From Lumnitzera littorea (lineage: Eukaryota; Streptophyta; Magnoliopsida; Myrtales; Combretaceae): DNA of 64,000 bases. Where the stretch lies: positions 39,972,704-40,036,703 of the forward strand of contig JAMXBB010000008.1 in NCBI GenBank assembly GCA_024138015.1, in the 5' to 3' direction. Each line of letters opens with the position of its first letter. Positions within the stretch are counted from its first letter, which is position 1. The notes below the pieces were generated by a model. The model was not told the DNA's origin. It saw only the letters and a list, made by a program, of their open reading frames with translations, and made no database searches. Both the position numbers and the translations under genes were made by a program. Positions 36,559-47,332 of this stretch are shown piece after piece.

Positions 36559-37640
36559 GGGTTGTAGTTAGCCTATTATTAACTTCCACAAAACTTCTCT
36601 GCTCTTTCTCTCTCCATCTAAATTCAACATTCTTCTTTGAGAGTTTGGTGAGTGGGGTTGCAATCGTATTGAAATTCTTTATAAACTTGTGATAGAACGA
36701 TGCCAGGCCATAGAAACTTCTCACATCCGCAGAACAAGTCAGTTCAGGCCATTCTATGATTGCTCTTACTTTCTCATCATCGACTCGGATGCTACCTCCA
36801 CTCACAACAAACCTTAAGAAGATCACCTCAGATTGGCAAAAGTCATACTTCTTTAGATTGGTGTAGAGCTATTCAACTTGAAGTTTTGCAAAGATTCTTT
36901 AGAGATGCTCCTAGTGAATCTTCAAGTCAGGGTTGTACACAAGAATATCATCAAAATAAATTATGACAAACCTTCTTAGTAATTTTGGAGCACATGATTC
37001 ATCAGTTACATAAATATGCTTGGTGCATTGGACAGTTCAAATTGCATTATAAGCCATTCATATAAACCATGTTGTGTCTTGAATGCGGTCATCCACTCAT
37101 CACCCTCGTGCATTTAAATCTGATGGTATCCAGATTTAAGGTCGATCTTGGAGAACACTCTTGCTTTACTTAATTCATTTAGCATGTCATTGAGTCGAGG
37201 TATGGAGTACCTATAGTTGATGGCAATTCACTTGATCGCTTGGCTATCTATACACATCCTCTAAGAACCATCTTTCTTCGGTACAAACAAGATTGACACG
37301 GTGCAGCAGCTAAGGGACTCACACACATACCCCTTCTTCATTAGCTCATCTACTTGCTTCTACAATTCGATGGCCTGTTCAAGATTCAGCCTATAAGCAG
37401 GCTTGTTTGGTAATGCAGCTCTAAGTTACAGGTTGATCGCATGCTTGACACTTTGGATTAGGGGTAGACCTTTCAACAATTCCTTTGGAAATAGGTTGGC
37501 AAATTCCTTTAATAAGGTTTTTACCTTTGCAAGTTGCTCCCTTTCCTTGGACCTCATCTCCAGTAACCTTCGAACCAGCAGATAGGTCGATCCTTTGAGC
37601 TCCATTTCTCTTTTCAATTCGGCCTAAGTCATCACCAAAG
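36559..37640 (-). pseudogene. Gypsy RT (decayed, C-terminal domains deleted)
   Basis: The minus strand shows MKREMELKGSTYLLVRRL near 37600, then the RT palm YFDDILVYN at about 36928-36957 with both aspartates. The thumb/connection (YGLASFYHKFIKNFNTIATPL) lies in a 102-codon frame at 36518-36826. That frame runs past the deletion junction into LTR sequence, so its last residues are not pol. Several stops lie between these pieces. Confidence 0.8.
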
Positions 37641-37699
37641 CCTCTTTCTTTAGGGTTTGGCTAAGTTGGGATTGCATGACCTTTACCTGCTTGGCGATC

Positions 37700-38130
37700 A
37701 TAGGACTGACTTCATCCTCCTACCTTTACGCTCCATAGAACATGTATTTCTCCTTCTGTCATACATAACTGCTCGATCAAACATCTACAGTCATTTAAGT
37801 AGAATGTGTGACGCATTCATGGGTGTCATAACATGAAGTACTTTGTCTCAATATTTACCAATGCAAATTAGCATAGACACCTGTTTATTCACCTATAGGG
37901 CTCCCTTGCCATTAAGCTAATGAAGCTTATATGGTTTTGGGTAAGGCTTGGTCGACAATTTCAACTGTTGGACCATAAATGTAGAGGTTGCATTAGTGCA
38001 ACTCCAACTGTTAATGATTAATGCATACATTGATTCATTCACCTTACATCTATTATGAAAGAGATTTTCCCTTTGTTCGTCTTCCAGTACGGGGCTAATG
38101 CTCATCGTCCTCCTCAACACTAGATTGGCC
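37700..38130 (-). pseudogene. Gypsy protease (decayed, catalytic Asp lost)
   Basis: The minus frame at 37917-38120 reads LFHNRCKVNESMYALIINSW followed by SCTNATST. Relatives have IDGGSCTNV, so the catalytic Asp is Asn here and the Gly is Trp. KPYPKPYKLH follows. It lies between gag and RT as expected. Confidence 0.75.
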
Positions 38131-38149
38131 GATACAAAGTTGCCTTCTT

Positions 38150-39340
38150 CACTGTAGATGACTTCTTCCTCGGATAGTTCACTTTATTCATCCTCTCTCG
38201 GCTCCTCTACTTCTTCATTAGTACTGTCGACCTCAATAGTCGGCACCTCACCTCGGATCACCATTGTTCACCTATTCAAATACTAAGTGGCCATGTGTCC
38301 AAATCCTTGGTATTTGAAACACTTGATCTCACTTATCTTCCTCCCTGAACTCTAACCCTTCTCAAACTTCCTCAAGGGTTCCTTCCCCTTGGCTCGGGTA
38401 GTCATAACGCATTGGGTCTCAGCAACCTTACTTGGTTTTATTTGTATTAGTCTGCTCGAAATAGTTTGGCTATTGCTTGGGCGGCTAATTAGCAGTCGGA
38501 ACCTTCTTGTTTGGCACCTTTCTAACCTTTGGGCCGTTCAGATTGCGTCATCGAATGTTCCAACATCTAAGGTTTCCAAGACATCCCCAATCTTATACTT
38601 CAATCCACCAATGAATCAAGATACAATTTGGTCCCCTAGCTCTATGACTTCACATCGGATCATTAACATTTGGAATTACTTAACATAAGTGTCTACACTC
38701 AACCCTCCTTGTCTTAGCTCTTCAAATCTTTTGAAAGCATCCTGCAAATAATAGCTTGATATAAACCTTCTCCACATAACCCTCTTCATTTCATCCTATC
38801 TCTCATTCTCCTTCCCTTCTTTAGGTGGCTTGCAAGTTTTTCCACCATAGGGTGGTATAATTAGTGAGCTCCAACATAGCAAGTCTAACCTTTGCATTAT
38901 CAGGCACTTCATAGCATTCAAATTGCTTTTCAGTCTTATCTACCTAATCCAAGTAGTCCTCGGCATCACCACTTCCGGGAAACTTGGAATATGCATTCTC
39001 AATCCTTTAACTCTAGGGGCTTGTACATTTCTTTCTTCAACCTCATAGTACTCTTCTGCATCACCATCTTCTTCCACTTCTTCTTCAATCTCTTCAAGCG
39101 CTAGCCTTCGTTTAGCATCCCTCTCAACTCCTTCAGCTCAGGGTTGTCGAGTTAGGGCATTAACTCGACCAAATTGGCCATTTCCTCCCCCTTGCTACTC
39201 ATGTTCTCTAATGGGGTTATTTCTAACTCACTGCATGTCTTCTTGGATAACAATCACCAATCTAACTACCAAGTTGGTAAGCTTATCTAAGCAATCACCC
39301 ACTGACTAAGGTATGAAGCTTACTTCTTACCCTTGGCTAT
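38150..39340 (-). pseudogene. Gypsy gag (decayed)
   Basis: The minus strand carries a knuckle remnant near 38280-38320, IKCFKYQGFGHMAT then a stop, with the second Cys changed to Tyr. An acidic stretch precedes the protease. The capsid part spans about 38560-38900. The N-terminus is near 39330, about 300 bases from the primer-binding site. Confidence 0.65.
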
Positions 39341-39648
39341 GTCAAGTACCACTTCCTTGGTTTCCCAAACTTTCTTGAACACTTGAGTTTGACATTGATG
39401 GTTAATTCACAAAAATTGATGTCTAATAATACCACTTGAAGATCAGCAATCGATACTCCAATCAACATGACAATTACACAACAAACGAACAGTCTACCAC
39501 ACTTTGTTTTATGTATCAAAAACAGGGAAAAACAGAGTATAGAAGACTTCTCAACTACTAAACTCCAAGGTTAACAATAGAATTGTTATCACATAAGAGC
39601 AGTAACAAATTACTCAAAGAACACAATAGCAAAATCCAACTTCGAATG

Positions 39649-39667
39649 TAACCAGACTCTGATACTA
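39649..39667 (-). promoter_or_regulatory. Primer-binding site (tRNA-Met type)
   Basis: The minus strand reads TAGTATCAGAGTCTGGTTA, close to the initiator tRNA-Met primer site (TGGTATCAGAGC...). Three bases separate it from the LTR end at 39671, as in the element at 18413. Confidence 0.75.
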
Positions 39668-39866
39668 AGATAATACGAATTCTGTAGATGAACACATGGA
39701 CCTAATATCACGTGTAACCAAAAGGATGGGTCCGGATCGTGAGATGGCTTAAAGAGTAAATGATAGTCGAAAGTTAAGTAAGGGTTTCTATGTACTGATG
39801 ATAGATATGATGCACCAATGCCTTACATGAATTCGGGTTACACTTGATACGATACACAAGTATGGC

Positions 39867-40665
39867 TAGAGGTAAACTTAGGCAATGGCTAGTTTTGTAC
39901 TATGAACCGGGCCGACTCGTAGGAGGCTGGGTCGAATCGCCAGGCCCTAAGGGCAGAAGCAGTTTAAGAAGACGGAACTGCCCGAATCGGTGGATCATGA
40001 ACCACTGGATCGGCCTACTATTGAACTAGTAGGTTGACCCGGCCGATTTACCCCTCTAAAAAAGAAGAAAAAGAAAGAAAAAAGGGAGGTTACTAAGTTC
40101 AAAAAAATAATTGGATAATATCTAGTAGGTCATTATATATTAAAGCTACTTTATTTACAATAGTGAAAAATAATTTTTTAAAAATATTATAATCAAACTA
40201 ATAATAAATGACTAATCATAAGTTAATTATATGTTAAGGATAGATAAAAAATTTAATTTCAATTAATGTAAGTCATTTTCGTAAAACTTGTTAAATGTTA
40301 AGGACTTGAATATGGGGAAAAAATAAAATTTAAAGGAAAAAAAAATAAAAAAAGTTAGAATCACATCAAGTCAAAAATTAATAAAAAATTAGAAATTATT
40401 AATGAATTAGTACACTTAAAAAAAACAGAGAAAAAAGATCACATTATTAGAAATTATTAATATATTTAGAAAAGAAAGAAATTAATAAAAACTTAAATAT
40501 TAAAATAAAAAAGGAAAAAACCAGTTGAATCATTGGGTCAGCCCTTAAACCGACTTGGAATTGCCTTTACCCCACCTATGGGCCGGTCACGATTCCATAG
40601 TAGTTGAACCCATGAATTGGTGGTTTTGGGCTAGGATGGCTGAATTGGGACGGCGCCTACCTTTA
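39867..40665. mobile_element. Small hAT-like non-autonomous element in the gypsy LTR
   Basis: It interrupts the LTR of the gypsy element. GC-rich ends (GAACCGGGCCGACTCG near 39902; GGGCCGGTCACGATTCC near 40580) flank an AT-rich middle with TTAGAATCACATCAAGTC near 40355. A second copy with the same layout lies at 45760-46282, with TTAGAATCATATCAAGTC. The ends TAGAGGTA... and, reversed, TAAAGGTAGGCGCC look like hAT terminal repeats. No clear 8-bp duplication was found, so the exact edges are uncertain. Confidence 0.5.
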
Positions 40666-41418
40666 CTTGGAGGTCACTTACTACTAGTCCATTCTTAAAT
40701 AAGTTAAACAAGAGTAGCTCAAGAGTAAAGACATTTAGCTCAAGAGGGAGTAAAAGTTTAGTGTATTCTCTGTACGATGATCATACGACTATTATAATTT
40801 GCAAGTATTTATAGTACCTAATTAGGATAAGTTTTAAGTTACGGGAAATTATAAAAAAAAAAAAAAAGGATTTCTACTACTTAGGAAAAATGGGGAATAA
40901 TTTACAGGGATAACAATGCAATTGTGCAAAAAGAATATATACTATTAGAAAGGATAGTATGGATGTCAAAAAGGACAGTGCATGCATAATTCTGCTCATT
41001 TTGTGGTTCCATTAATGCTGCGAGTTGTGCAGGGGTAGGCTATGATTAGGTCTTGTTGGCGTTGGTAGTTCGACAACTTTGATTGCTAGGACTAGACAAG
41101 AGTTGGCTCAAGGATGACTCACACTCAAAATCGGCCTTGAATGATTAGCTCTAGACAATAATTAACTCAACCTCAACACTATAGAGATGGTTACATTCAG
41201 ATTTGGTGCTTAGACTAATGTGTTGTGGAAGGGTTAGCTTGGAATGTTGACTAATTACCTCAGCAATCTCTTAGATGATGTGGAGAGCAAAGTAGCTTAA
41301 TATATTGAACTGAGGTAAACATTGCTCCTCGGCGCTTAACTCACTTCGGATAGCTTAGCGAACCATTTGAGAAATCCCTTAAGCTCGGGAGTGTGTGATC
41401 GATCCTTGATCCTTATCA

Positions 41419-42035
41419 CATATGGCTTTGTCATCACAACTAGACGACAAGCCACCATTGTCGTTGTACTAAGAGACTCCAATGGAAGATGGATCCATGG
41501 TCTAGCTCATAAACTAGGAAACGTAGGCATACTCATTGTTGAGCTTTGAGCCATCTATTGGGCTCTTTCTTATTGCCTATCAGTTGGACTAAGGAATGTG
41601 AATATATGTAATGATTTTACTATTGTTGTTTCTTTAATACAAAAAAATGTAAAATTATAAACTTGTTTATCACAATATACTGGCAGCTTGTAGCAAAAAG
41701 TTATTGCAGATGGATCTTTGGACGATTGAATCAATCCTCACTAGTTGAACAAGGTGGTTGATTCTCTAGCTCAACGAATGTAGCATAAGTATACACAAGA
41801 AGAATCTTTTGCTTTTCCTCCTACCTTTTGTCTTAGTTTACTTAAGAAAGATAACTATAACTTTGGTCTGTATAAGGCAAAATAAACTCCTATTGGTTAT
41901 ATTTTTGCTACTCATGTTTTTGTTCCTCTTATTTCGGTTAATGGACTAAGAGGTATAAGCTCTTCCACTACTTGTAATAGGGTTAATCTCCTCTTTTGCT
42001 TTATCTATCTAATATATTTTCCTTTAAGAAAAAAA
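41419..42035 (+). pseudogene. LINE RNase H and 3' end (decayed)
   Basis: It resumes the LINE after the gypsy element. VVVLRDSNGRWIHGLAHKLG at about 41461-41520 is the RNase H pattern found at the C-terminus of many plant L1 ORF2 proteins. AIYWALSYCLSVGLRN (near 41555) and NKVVDSLAQRM (near 41752) continue it. The terminal AGAAAAAAA lies directly before the target duplication. The TDG active-site triplet reads TYG. Confidence 0.75.
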
Positions 42036-42053
42036 CAACAACTGTTTTGGGGT

Positions 42054-43524
42054 TTTTGTTGTAAGACCTTCTTTACTATCTATTACTAGTGCTATTAAAG
42101 ACTAATCCAAGTATTGAAATGAAAAACATAATTAAGAACATAGGTCCTAATTTTAATGGAACTTTTAAAGAAGAGTAATGAAAACCCTGTCTCGACACAT
42201 TTTCAAAAGTTTAAGTTTTGGCATGAAAATTTGAAAACATAGATCCCGAAAAAGTTTAGCTCTTTTATGCATTTTTCCAATCGTTTTTCTCGGATGAAGT
42301 TACAACAATTTGATAATAATGTGAGTAGTAAATTTGTTAATAAAAAATTGCCATTCCTCTAAATTTAGGATATGGAAAATATTAACATAAATATCCAAAT
42401 AGAAATGTCCATCAGAAATATAAAAAACGACAAAGTTAGAGCTCATAGTTACGTTGGTGATGATGACCCGTTATTCGAAGTCAATTAGTTTGGCAAGTCA
42501 ATGTGGAATGTGAATGTGCCGTATCCCAATCGTTACTCCAAAGTAATCTACAGTAAACAAATGAAAAATCATAGAACTATAGAAGTAGTACATGGATATA
42601 CAAACACGCGTATTTGAGTAGACTATAGTCGATTTGTAACAAGTTGAAACCCAAGTTTTCGCCATAATTAACGTTCATATACTAGGAAAACATTACTGCA
42701 TTTTCTTCAAGTATCCGCTCCGGGACATTTGACTTTGAAATAACGTATTACATTCCAATCACATGTGATAAAAACCCATGCTTAATGGTTCGTTAAATAG
42801 TTGACTTAGTAAATGATAGCTATCAAACACGATAAAATAATATGGACTGACCACATGAAAATTGGGAAACTAATAAAATTACAAAAATATCTTCAACTTT
42901 TGAAATAGTGTAGGTAGTTCCCTTAAAAATATTGATACTGGATTTTTTTATTTCCAATCAATACCGCGTCATTCATTTTCTTTATTTTTTCTTTTCTAGC
43001 CGGTTTATCGTCTGGTTTTGGGCTTTATAATATGAATCAAATAAGGTAATCAATACAATATCAGAACAAATTACAACTATATATTAATGCAAAAATGTTG
43101 ACTAATTTGTATACAATATTGGAACATAAAGTTTGCGGCATCAGCAATTTTTTAGGCGTGTTTTAGAAGTTTGGCTATGTAGAATTTCGATGGTTTCCAA
43201 AGCGTGCACTGTAGTTTAGATTAATAAAATTCATTAATTGGAATTTTTAGTTTGTTGATTACTGCCAAACCAAGAAACATTCAGTCAAATACATGGAACA
43301 TATGAAGATAAGCTAAAAAAATTGTATAGTCAAAGAAACATCAGCTACGAGTAAATCATGTAACATAATTAATTTATTAATCAATGCTTGTGGGTTTGGC
43401 AATTCCTATAATAATCTATTAAATATGCAATCATTGATGATAAATTTAGCTTCTTTTTCGGAAGGGAGCTGGTAGAGCTGAATTCAAGGGGGAGGGGTAG
43501 GGGTTGCCTTGAAAGCGTGTAACA
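42054..43524. other. Non-coding region upstream of the GT90 gene
   Basis: AT-rich, with no open frame above about 60 codons and no recognised repeat edge. TGTAAGACCTTC at 42060 looks like an LTR start but nothing downstream confirms it. The GT90 promoter must lie in the right part; no unambiguous TATA box could be chosen. Confidence 0.5.
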
Positions 43525-45911
43525 ATGGATGGATGTGGAGGCCATGCTTGCAAATGCTTGGGCAGTAAACAAAATAGAAAGAGTTATAATGGACTGGCAT
43601 GGGTTTCAGCTACTATTTTCATTTCATTCTTCCTTCTTATTCTTTGTGGGGACTTCATTTCTTGGTTGGATATGGTAAGTATTTAATATGCATGCAATGA
43701 ATTTTTTGAATTATGGGTCTCTTTTGTGTATTTATGTATACATATGTATCCATTACTACTACTATTTTCATTTACTCTTGATGTACTAGCTAAAACTTGA
43801 AAAATTTTTGCTAGTACATTAGAAGTTCGGGGATTCATTTAAAGTTAGAATGATTAGAGGTTCGATTCAATTTTATCGAACGCCATATTTATTCGGGTAC
43901 TTTAGTTCACCATTTCAGGTGTTTCCATATTCAAAACAAGTAGCACCAAGGAAGACCCTGCAAGCGATTTGCCTCTAGTCAAGATGGAGTACCCCATAAA
44001 CTGCAGCACCATTGGCACCACTCTGCCACTGAAATGCCCCGCCAACTACCCCGTCACATTCCGTGCTAGCCGTAAAACCTCCGCCCAGTGTCCCGAGTAC
44101 TTCCGATGGATCCACGAATACTTAAAGCCCTGGAAGAAATCAGGGATCACGAGGGAAGTTTTCGAAAAGACGAGGAACATTGCGCATTTTAGGCTGGTGA
44201 TTGTTAAGGGAAAGCTCTATGTAGAGCATTTTGGCAGGCCTTATCAGACAAGAGATGTGTATACTATTTGGGGCATTTTGCAGGTGCTAAGGTTGTACCC
44301 TGGCAAGGTGCCTGATTTAGAATTGATGTTCTTTTGCAACGACAGGCCGATCATCAAGAAGAGGGATTACCAGGCACCAAATGCCACCGTACCTCCGCCG
44401 CTGTTTCGATATTGTGCTGATGACTCCGCCTATGATATTCCCTTGCCTGATTGGTCCTTCTGGGGATGGTAATGCCTTCTGTATCTAAATCTATCATAGT
44501 ATCTGAATAGAAGGTCCTGAACTCGAACCACTTTAAAACTCATTTTAAATTCATCTGATTAGTGGTACACTCGATGAGTTTCGATCAAGATTCCGAGATC
44601 ATATATATATTTCATATGCGATGATCACAGGCCTGAAATCAATATAAAACCATGGGAGAAAACTTTTAGAGCCATACAAGAAGGAGCTGAAAAAACCAAA
44701 TGGGAGGATAGAGTACCATATGCATATTGGAAGGGAAACCCAACCGTTGCGCGGACGAGGATGAACCTTATGAAGTGCAATGCCACAGGACAACATGAGT
44801 GGAATGCTGAATTGTTTGTTCAGGTATATGTTCCAGTCACTTCTGTTGCTTCATTTGTCGGTCTCTCTTTCTCATAGTCAAATTTCATATACCATGTTTC
44901 GAAAAATGGCCTAAAAATATCATGGCATGACAAAGTAGTTCCGTTTAATATATTTGAACTTAATAAAGGGCAAATCGTAAATTATTGTTAGATTGTCTTG
45001 GTTAAGTTTTCATTTATGCACGTATTTTAACACCCCTTAACTTTGAAAAAGTGAAATCAACTCTTTATTTGCCATCTTTTAGAGTTATAAAAAGATAAAA
45101 AAAAAAGAAAAAAGAAGAAGCTAAAATTGTGGAGAAAACCATAAGGTCCTTTTATGTTTTTTATTTTTCGCTTTAATTTTTCACTATATTATTTATATTA
45201 TTGCAACTGATATCTATTTTTCAACACAGAATTGGGCCATTGAAACTAGGCGAGGATTTAAGAACTCAAATCTCGAAGATCAATGTAATTACAGGTAATA
45301 CCACCACTCTTTTCTCATTAGGCATTTTGCTGCTTGTGATTTATTTACTGTTAACGATTTAATTTCACAATCGTTCGATTTAAAAATTTAAATTTATAGA
45401 TATCATGTGCGATTTTACATTTATTACTCAACATTTATGAATCAATTTACTTTTGGATAATGATCTTGATAGGTATAAGATCTACATTGAAGGAGAGGCA
45501 TGGTCCGTTAGCGAAAAGTACATTCTATCATGCAACTCAATGACCTTATTCGTAAACCCGGACTACTTGGATTTCTTCATAAGAGGGATGAGCCCATTGG
45601 AGCACTATTGGCCTATAAGAGCTGATAATAAATGCAGGGACGTTAAGTTTGCTGTGGAATGGGGAAATACCCACACTAAAGAGGTATGCTCCTGAGCTAA
45701 TTTACATGCTGCTCTCACTTGTTAGCCGAGATTTTATCAACACATAATATCATCACAAGTAGATTCGAGTAAGAGTCGATTGCGAATTATGAACCGACTT
45801 GGCTCGATTTATAACAGGCCTAAATCGGCCTTTGAACCATCAGACCTCAAGAGCCTAGACAATTTAGTCATGCAGGCTAGTTCCACCTTCTCTCCCCCCT
45901 CCCCCAAGAAA

Positions 45912-45947
<36 letters not shown>

Positions 45948-46714
45948 GAGGCCACTTTGGTGAAAAAAAACACACAAAAATTAGAATCATATCAAGTCGG
46001 AAATTAATAAAAAAATTAGAAATGGTTAATGTAATTAGTAAAATTTAAAAAAGAAAAAAGAGAAAGGAGAAAAAAAAAATGTTAGAATCATATCAAGTTA
46101 GAAATTAATAAAAAATTAGAAATTATTAATGTAATTAGTAAAATTTAAAAAATAAAAAAGATCCAATTCAAGGAGTGGTAAATCGACCTCGAATAGTGAC
46201 TAGCTAAGTTGGTCGCGGTTTGGCCTTCAACCAGCCCATGAATCGGCACTTCTAAACCAGTTCGACCCTCCGAACAAGTCTAAATTTATGGGCATATTAA
46301 TTAATGTTAAAGGAAATAATGGTATGAAATGTTCATGTGATAATTACACAGGCACAAAGGATTGGAGAGGCTGCAAGTAGATTCATGCATGAAAACGTGA
46401 CCATGAAATTCGTGCATGACTACATGTTTCATCTGCTTAGTGATTACGCGAAGCTCTTGAGATTCAAACCGAAGATACCGCCCGGAGCTGTGGAGTATTG
46501 TGCAGAAACAATGGCATGCTCATATCGTGGTAAGCATAGAGAGGCAATGGAAGACTCCTTGATAAGATCCCCAAGTGATGAACTTCCATGCAAGTTGCCA
46601 CCTCCTTATGGTGCTAAAGAACTTCAAGGGTTGCTACAAAGGAAAGAGGAAATTCATAAGCAAGTGGAGATGTGGGAGCATGAGTATTGGGAAAATCTTA
46701 AGAAGCAACAATGA
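43525..46714 (+). CDS. O-glucosyltransferase rumi-like protein (GT90, CAP10/DUF821)
   Basis: Six exons give an uninterrupted 514-residue protein: 43525-43674, 43906-44468, 44631-44823, 45230-45294, 45473-45683 and 46352-46714. All five introns are GT-AG with matching phases. The start context is AACAATGG. Residues 24-41 (LAWVSATIFISFFLLILC) form a signal anchor, implying a type II membrane protein of the Golgi or ER. The CAP10 domain fills the rest: DDSAYDIPLPDWSFWGW at about 222-238, PYAYWKGNP at 267-275, YKIYIEGEAWSVSEKYIL at 325-342. Family members transfer a sugar from a nucleotide sugar; Rumi uses UDP-glucose on EGF repeats, but the plant acceptor is not established. Length and conserved blocks are complete, so it is probably functional. 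Intron 5 carries a MITE-like insertion. It is the only intact gene here. Confidence 0.92.
45760..46282. mobile_element. Small hAT-like element in intron 5 of the GT90 gene
   Basis: It shares with 39867-40665 the block TATGAACCG...GACT/CTCG near the left end, the central TTAGAATCATATCAAGTC (45982 and again near 46083), and a GC-rich right end with many C-T changes. Possible terminal repeats are TAGATTCGAG and, reversed, TAGACTTGTTCGG. A GA microsatellite lies inside. It sits between donor 45684 and acceptor 46351 without touching either. Confidence 0.5.
45911..45948. repeat. GA microsatellite
   Basis: About 38 bases of GA repeat with one or two AA interruptions, within intron 5. It makes part of the 75-codon plus frame at 45780-46007, which is not a gene. 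Confidence 0.9.
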
Positions 46715-47327
46715 TAATAGTAAATGGAGCAATATAATTTGAAAACTTATATTCATTTTTTATTGCATTGTGGGTTTCATGTTCATGACATTGCTTTTGT
46801 AAAGATTTATAGCTATACAACAACAATATAGAGTTTCACTTTTGAGTAGTGTTGTGAGAGTCGGCTCTAATGGTTGACCTAGATGTGAGAGAATCAACAG
46901 TTAAAGGGATAAATTGAATTTGATTAAGCGTTGAACTAGAATTAAACCAAACCCTTTTTATGGCAATGTCAAATTGAATTTGATTGGATTATATGAATTA
47001 ACCTATGTTTGATAATACTGCTTTTAGGTATTAACTTATATATTAATGTTTTATGCATTGCTAAGCTTTTAGGAAGGTTTATTGTTGCTTTTGAATCTCA
47101 CTTCTCTTTACACATATATTTGCACAACCACTACTTAGTCGAATTAATCTGTTCAAACTCAAAATTTTAGTTGTCATGTCAAGAAGTTTTAAATATATTA
47201 GGGATAACTACAAATAACCTCTACAGTTATTCTTTGGATGGATCCCCTTTTAACTCTCAATATATGACTTTTATCTATATCCATAACTTTTGAAAATATA
47301 TACATAATTTTTAAATTGTTGGTCATT
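46715..47327. other. 3' flank of the GT90 gene
   Basis: AT-rich 3' untranslated and intergenic sequence. No canonical AATAAA was seen in the first 150 bases. No repeat or frame was recognised up to the family-D LTR. Confidence 0.5.
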
Positions 47328-47332
47328 ATTAA

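Larger units (their letters stand above)
36374..41418 (-). mobile_element. Ty3/gypsy element with deleted 3' half, in the LINE
   Basis: On the minus strand: 5' LTR (39671-41418, about 950 bp after removing a nested element), primer-binding site, gag, protease, RT. It then jumps near 36558 directly into the end of the 3' LTR (36374-36558). RNase H, integrase and most of the 3' LTR are missing. The LTR start TGATAAGGATCAAG at 41418 is of the same type as at 5034 and 19281. The flanks TAGAT and CATAT match at three of five bases. LINE RNase H resumes at about 41419. Confidence 0.8.
26015..42035 (+). mobile_element. L1-type LINE, split by three insertions
   Basis: An 18-bp target duplication brackets it: CAACAATTGTTTTGGAGT (25997-26014) and CAACAACTGTTTTGGGGT (42036-42053), two mismatches. 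A short A tail (42029-42035) precedes the right copy. In order it holds ORF1 (DUF4283-like), APE endonuclease, RT, a zf-RVT zinc region and an RNase H with the 3' end. Insertions at 29260-30927, 31361-34405 and 36374-41418 each interrupt it, and its reading resumes on the other side. Subtracting them and their 5-bp duplications leaves about 6.2 kb, normal for a plant L1. All frames are broken, so it is dead. Confidence 0.9.

Noticed and set aside
36760..36966. 68-codon plus-strand frame
   Set aside because: Antisense shadow of the gypsy RT palm.
42060..42100. LTR start TGTAAGACC
   Set aside because: No D-family similarity follows and no end or duplication was found.
43919..43921. Alternative acceptor TTTCAG for exon 2 at 43918
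   Set aside because: Starting exon 2 there shifts the frame relative to exon 1. TTTAG ending at 43905 keeps phase 0 and an open frame.
44599..44796. 65-codon minus-strand frame
   Set aside because: Antisense shadow of exon 3 of the GT90 gene.
45780..46007. 75-codon frame in intron 5
   Set aside because: It is built from a GA microsatellite and MITE sequence inside an intron.
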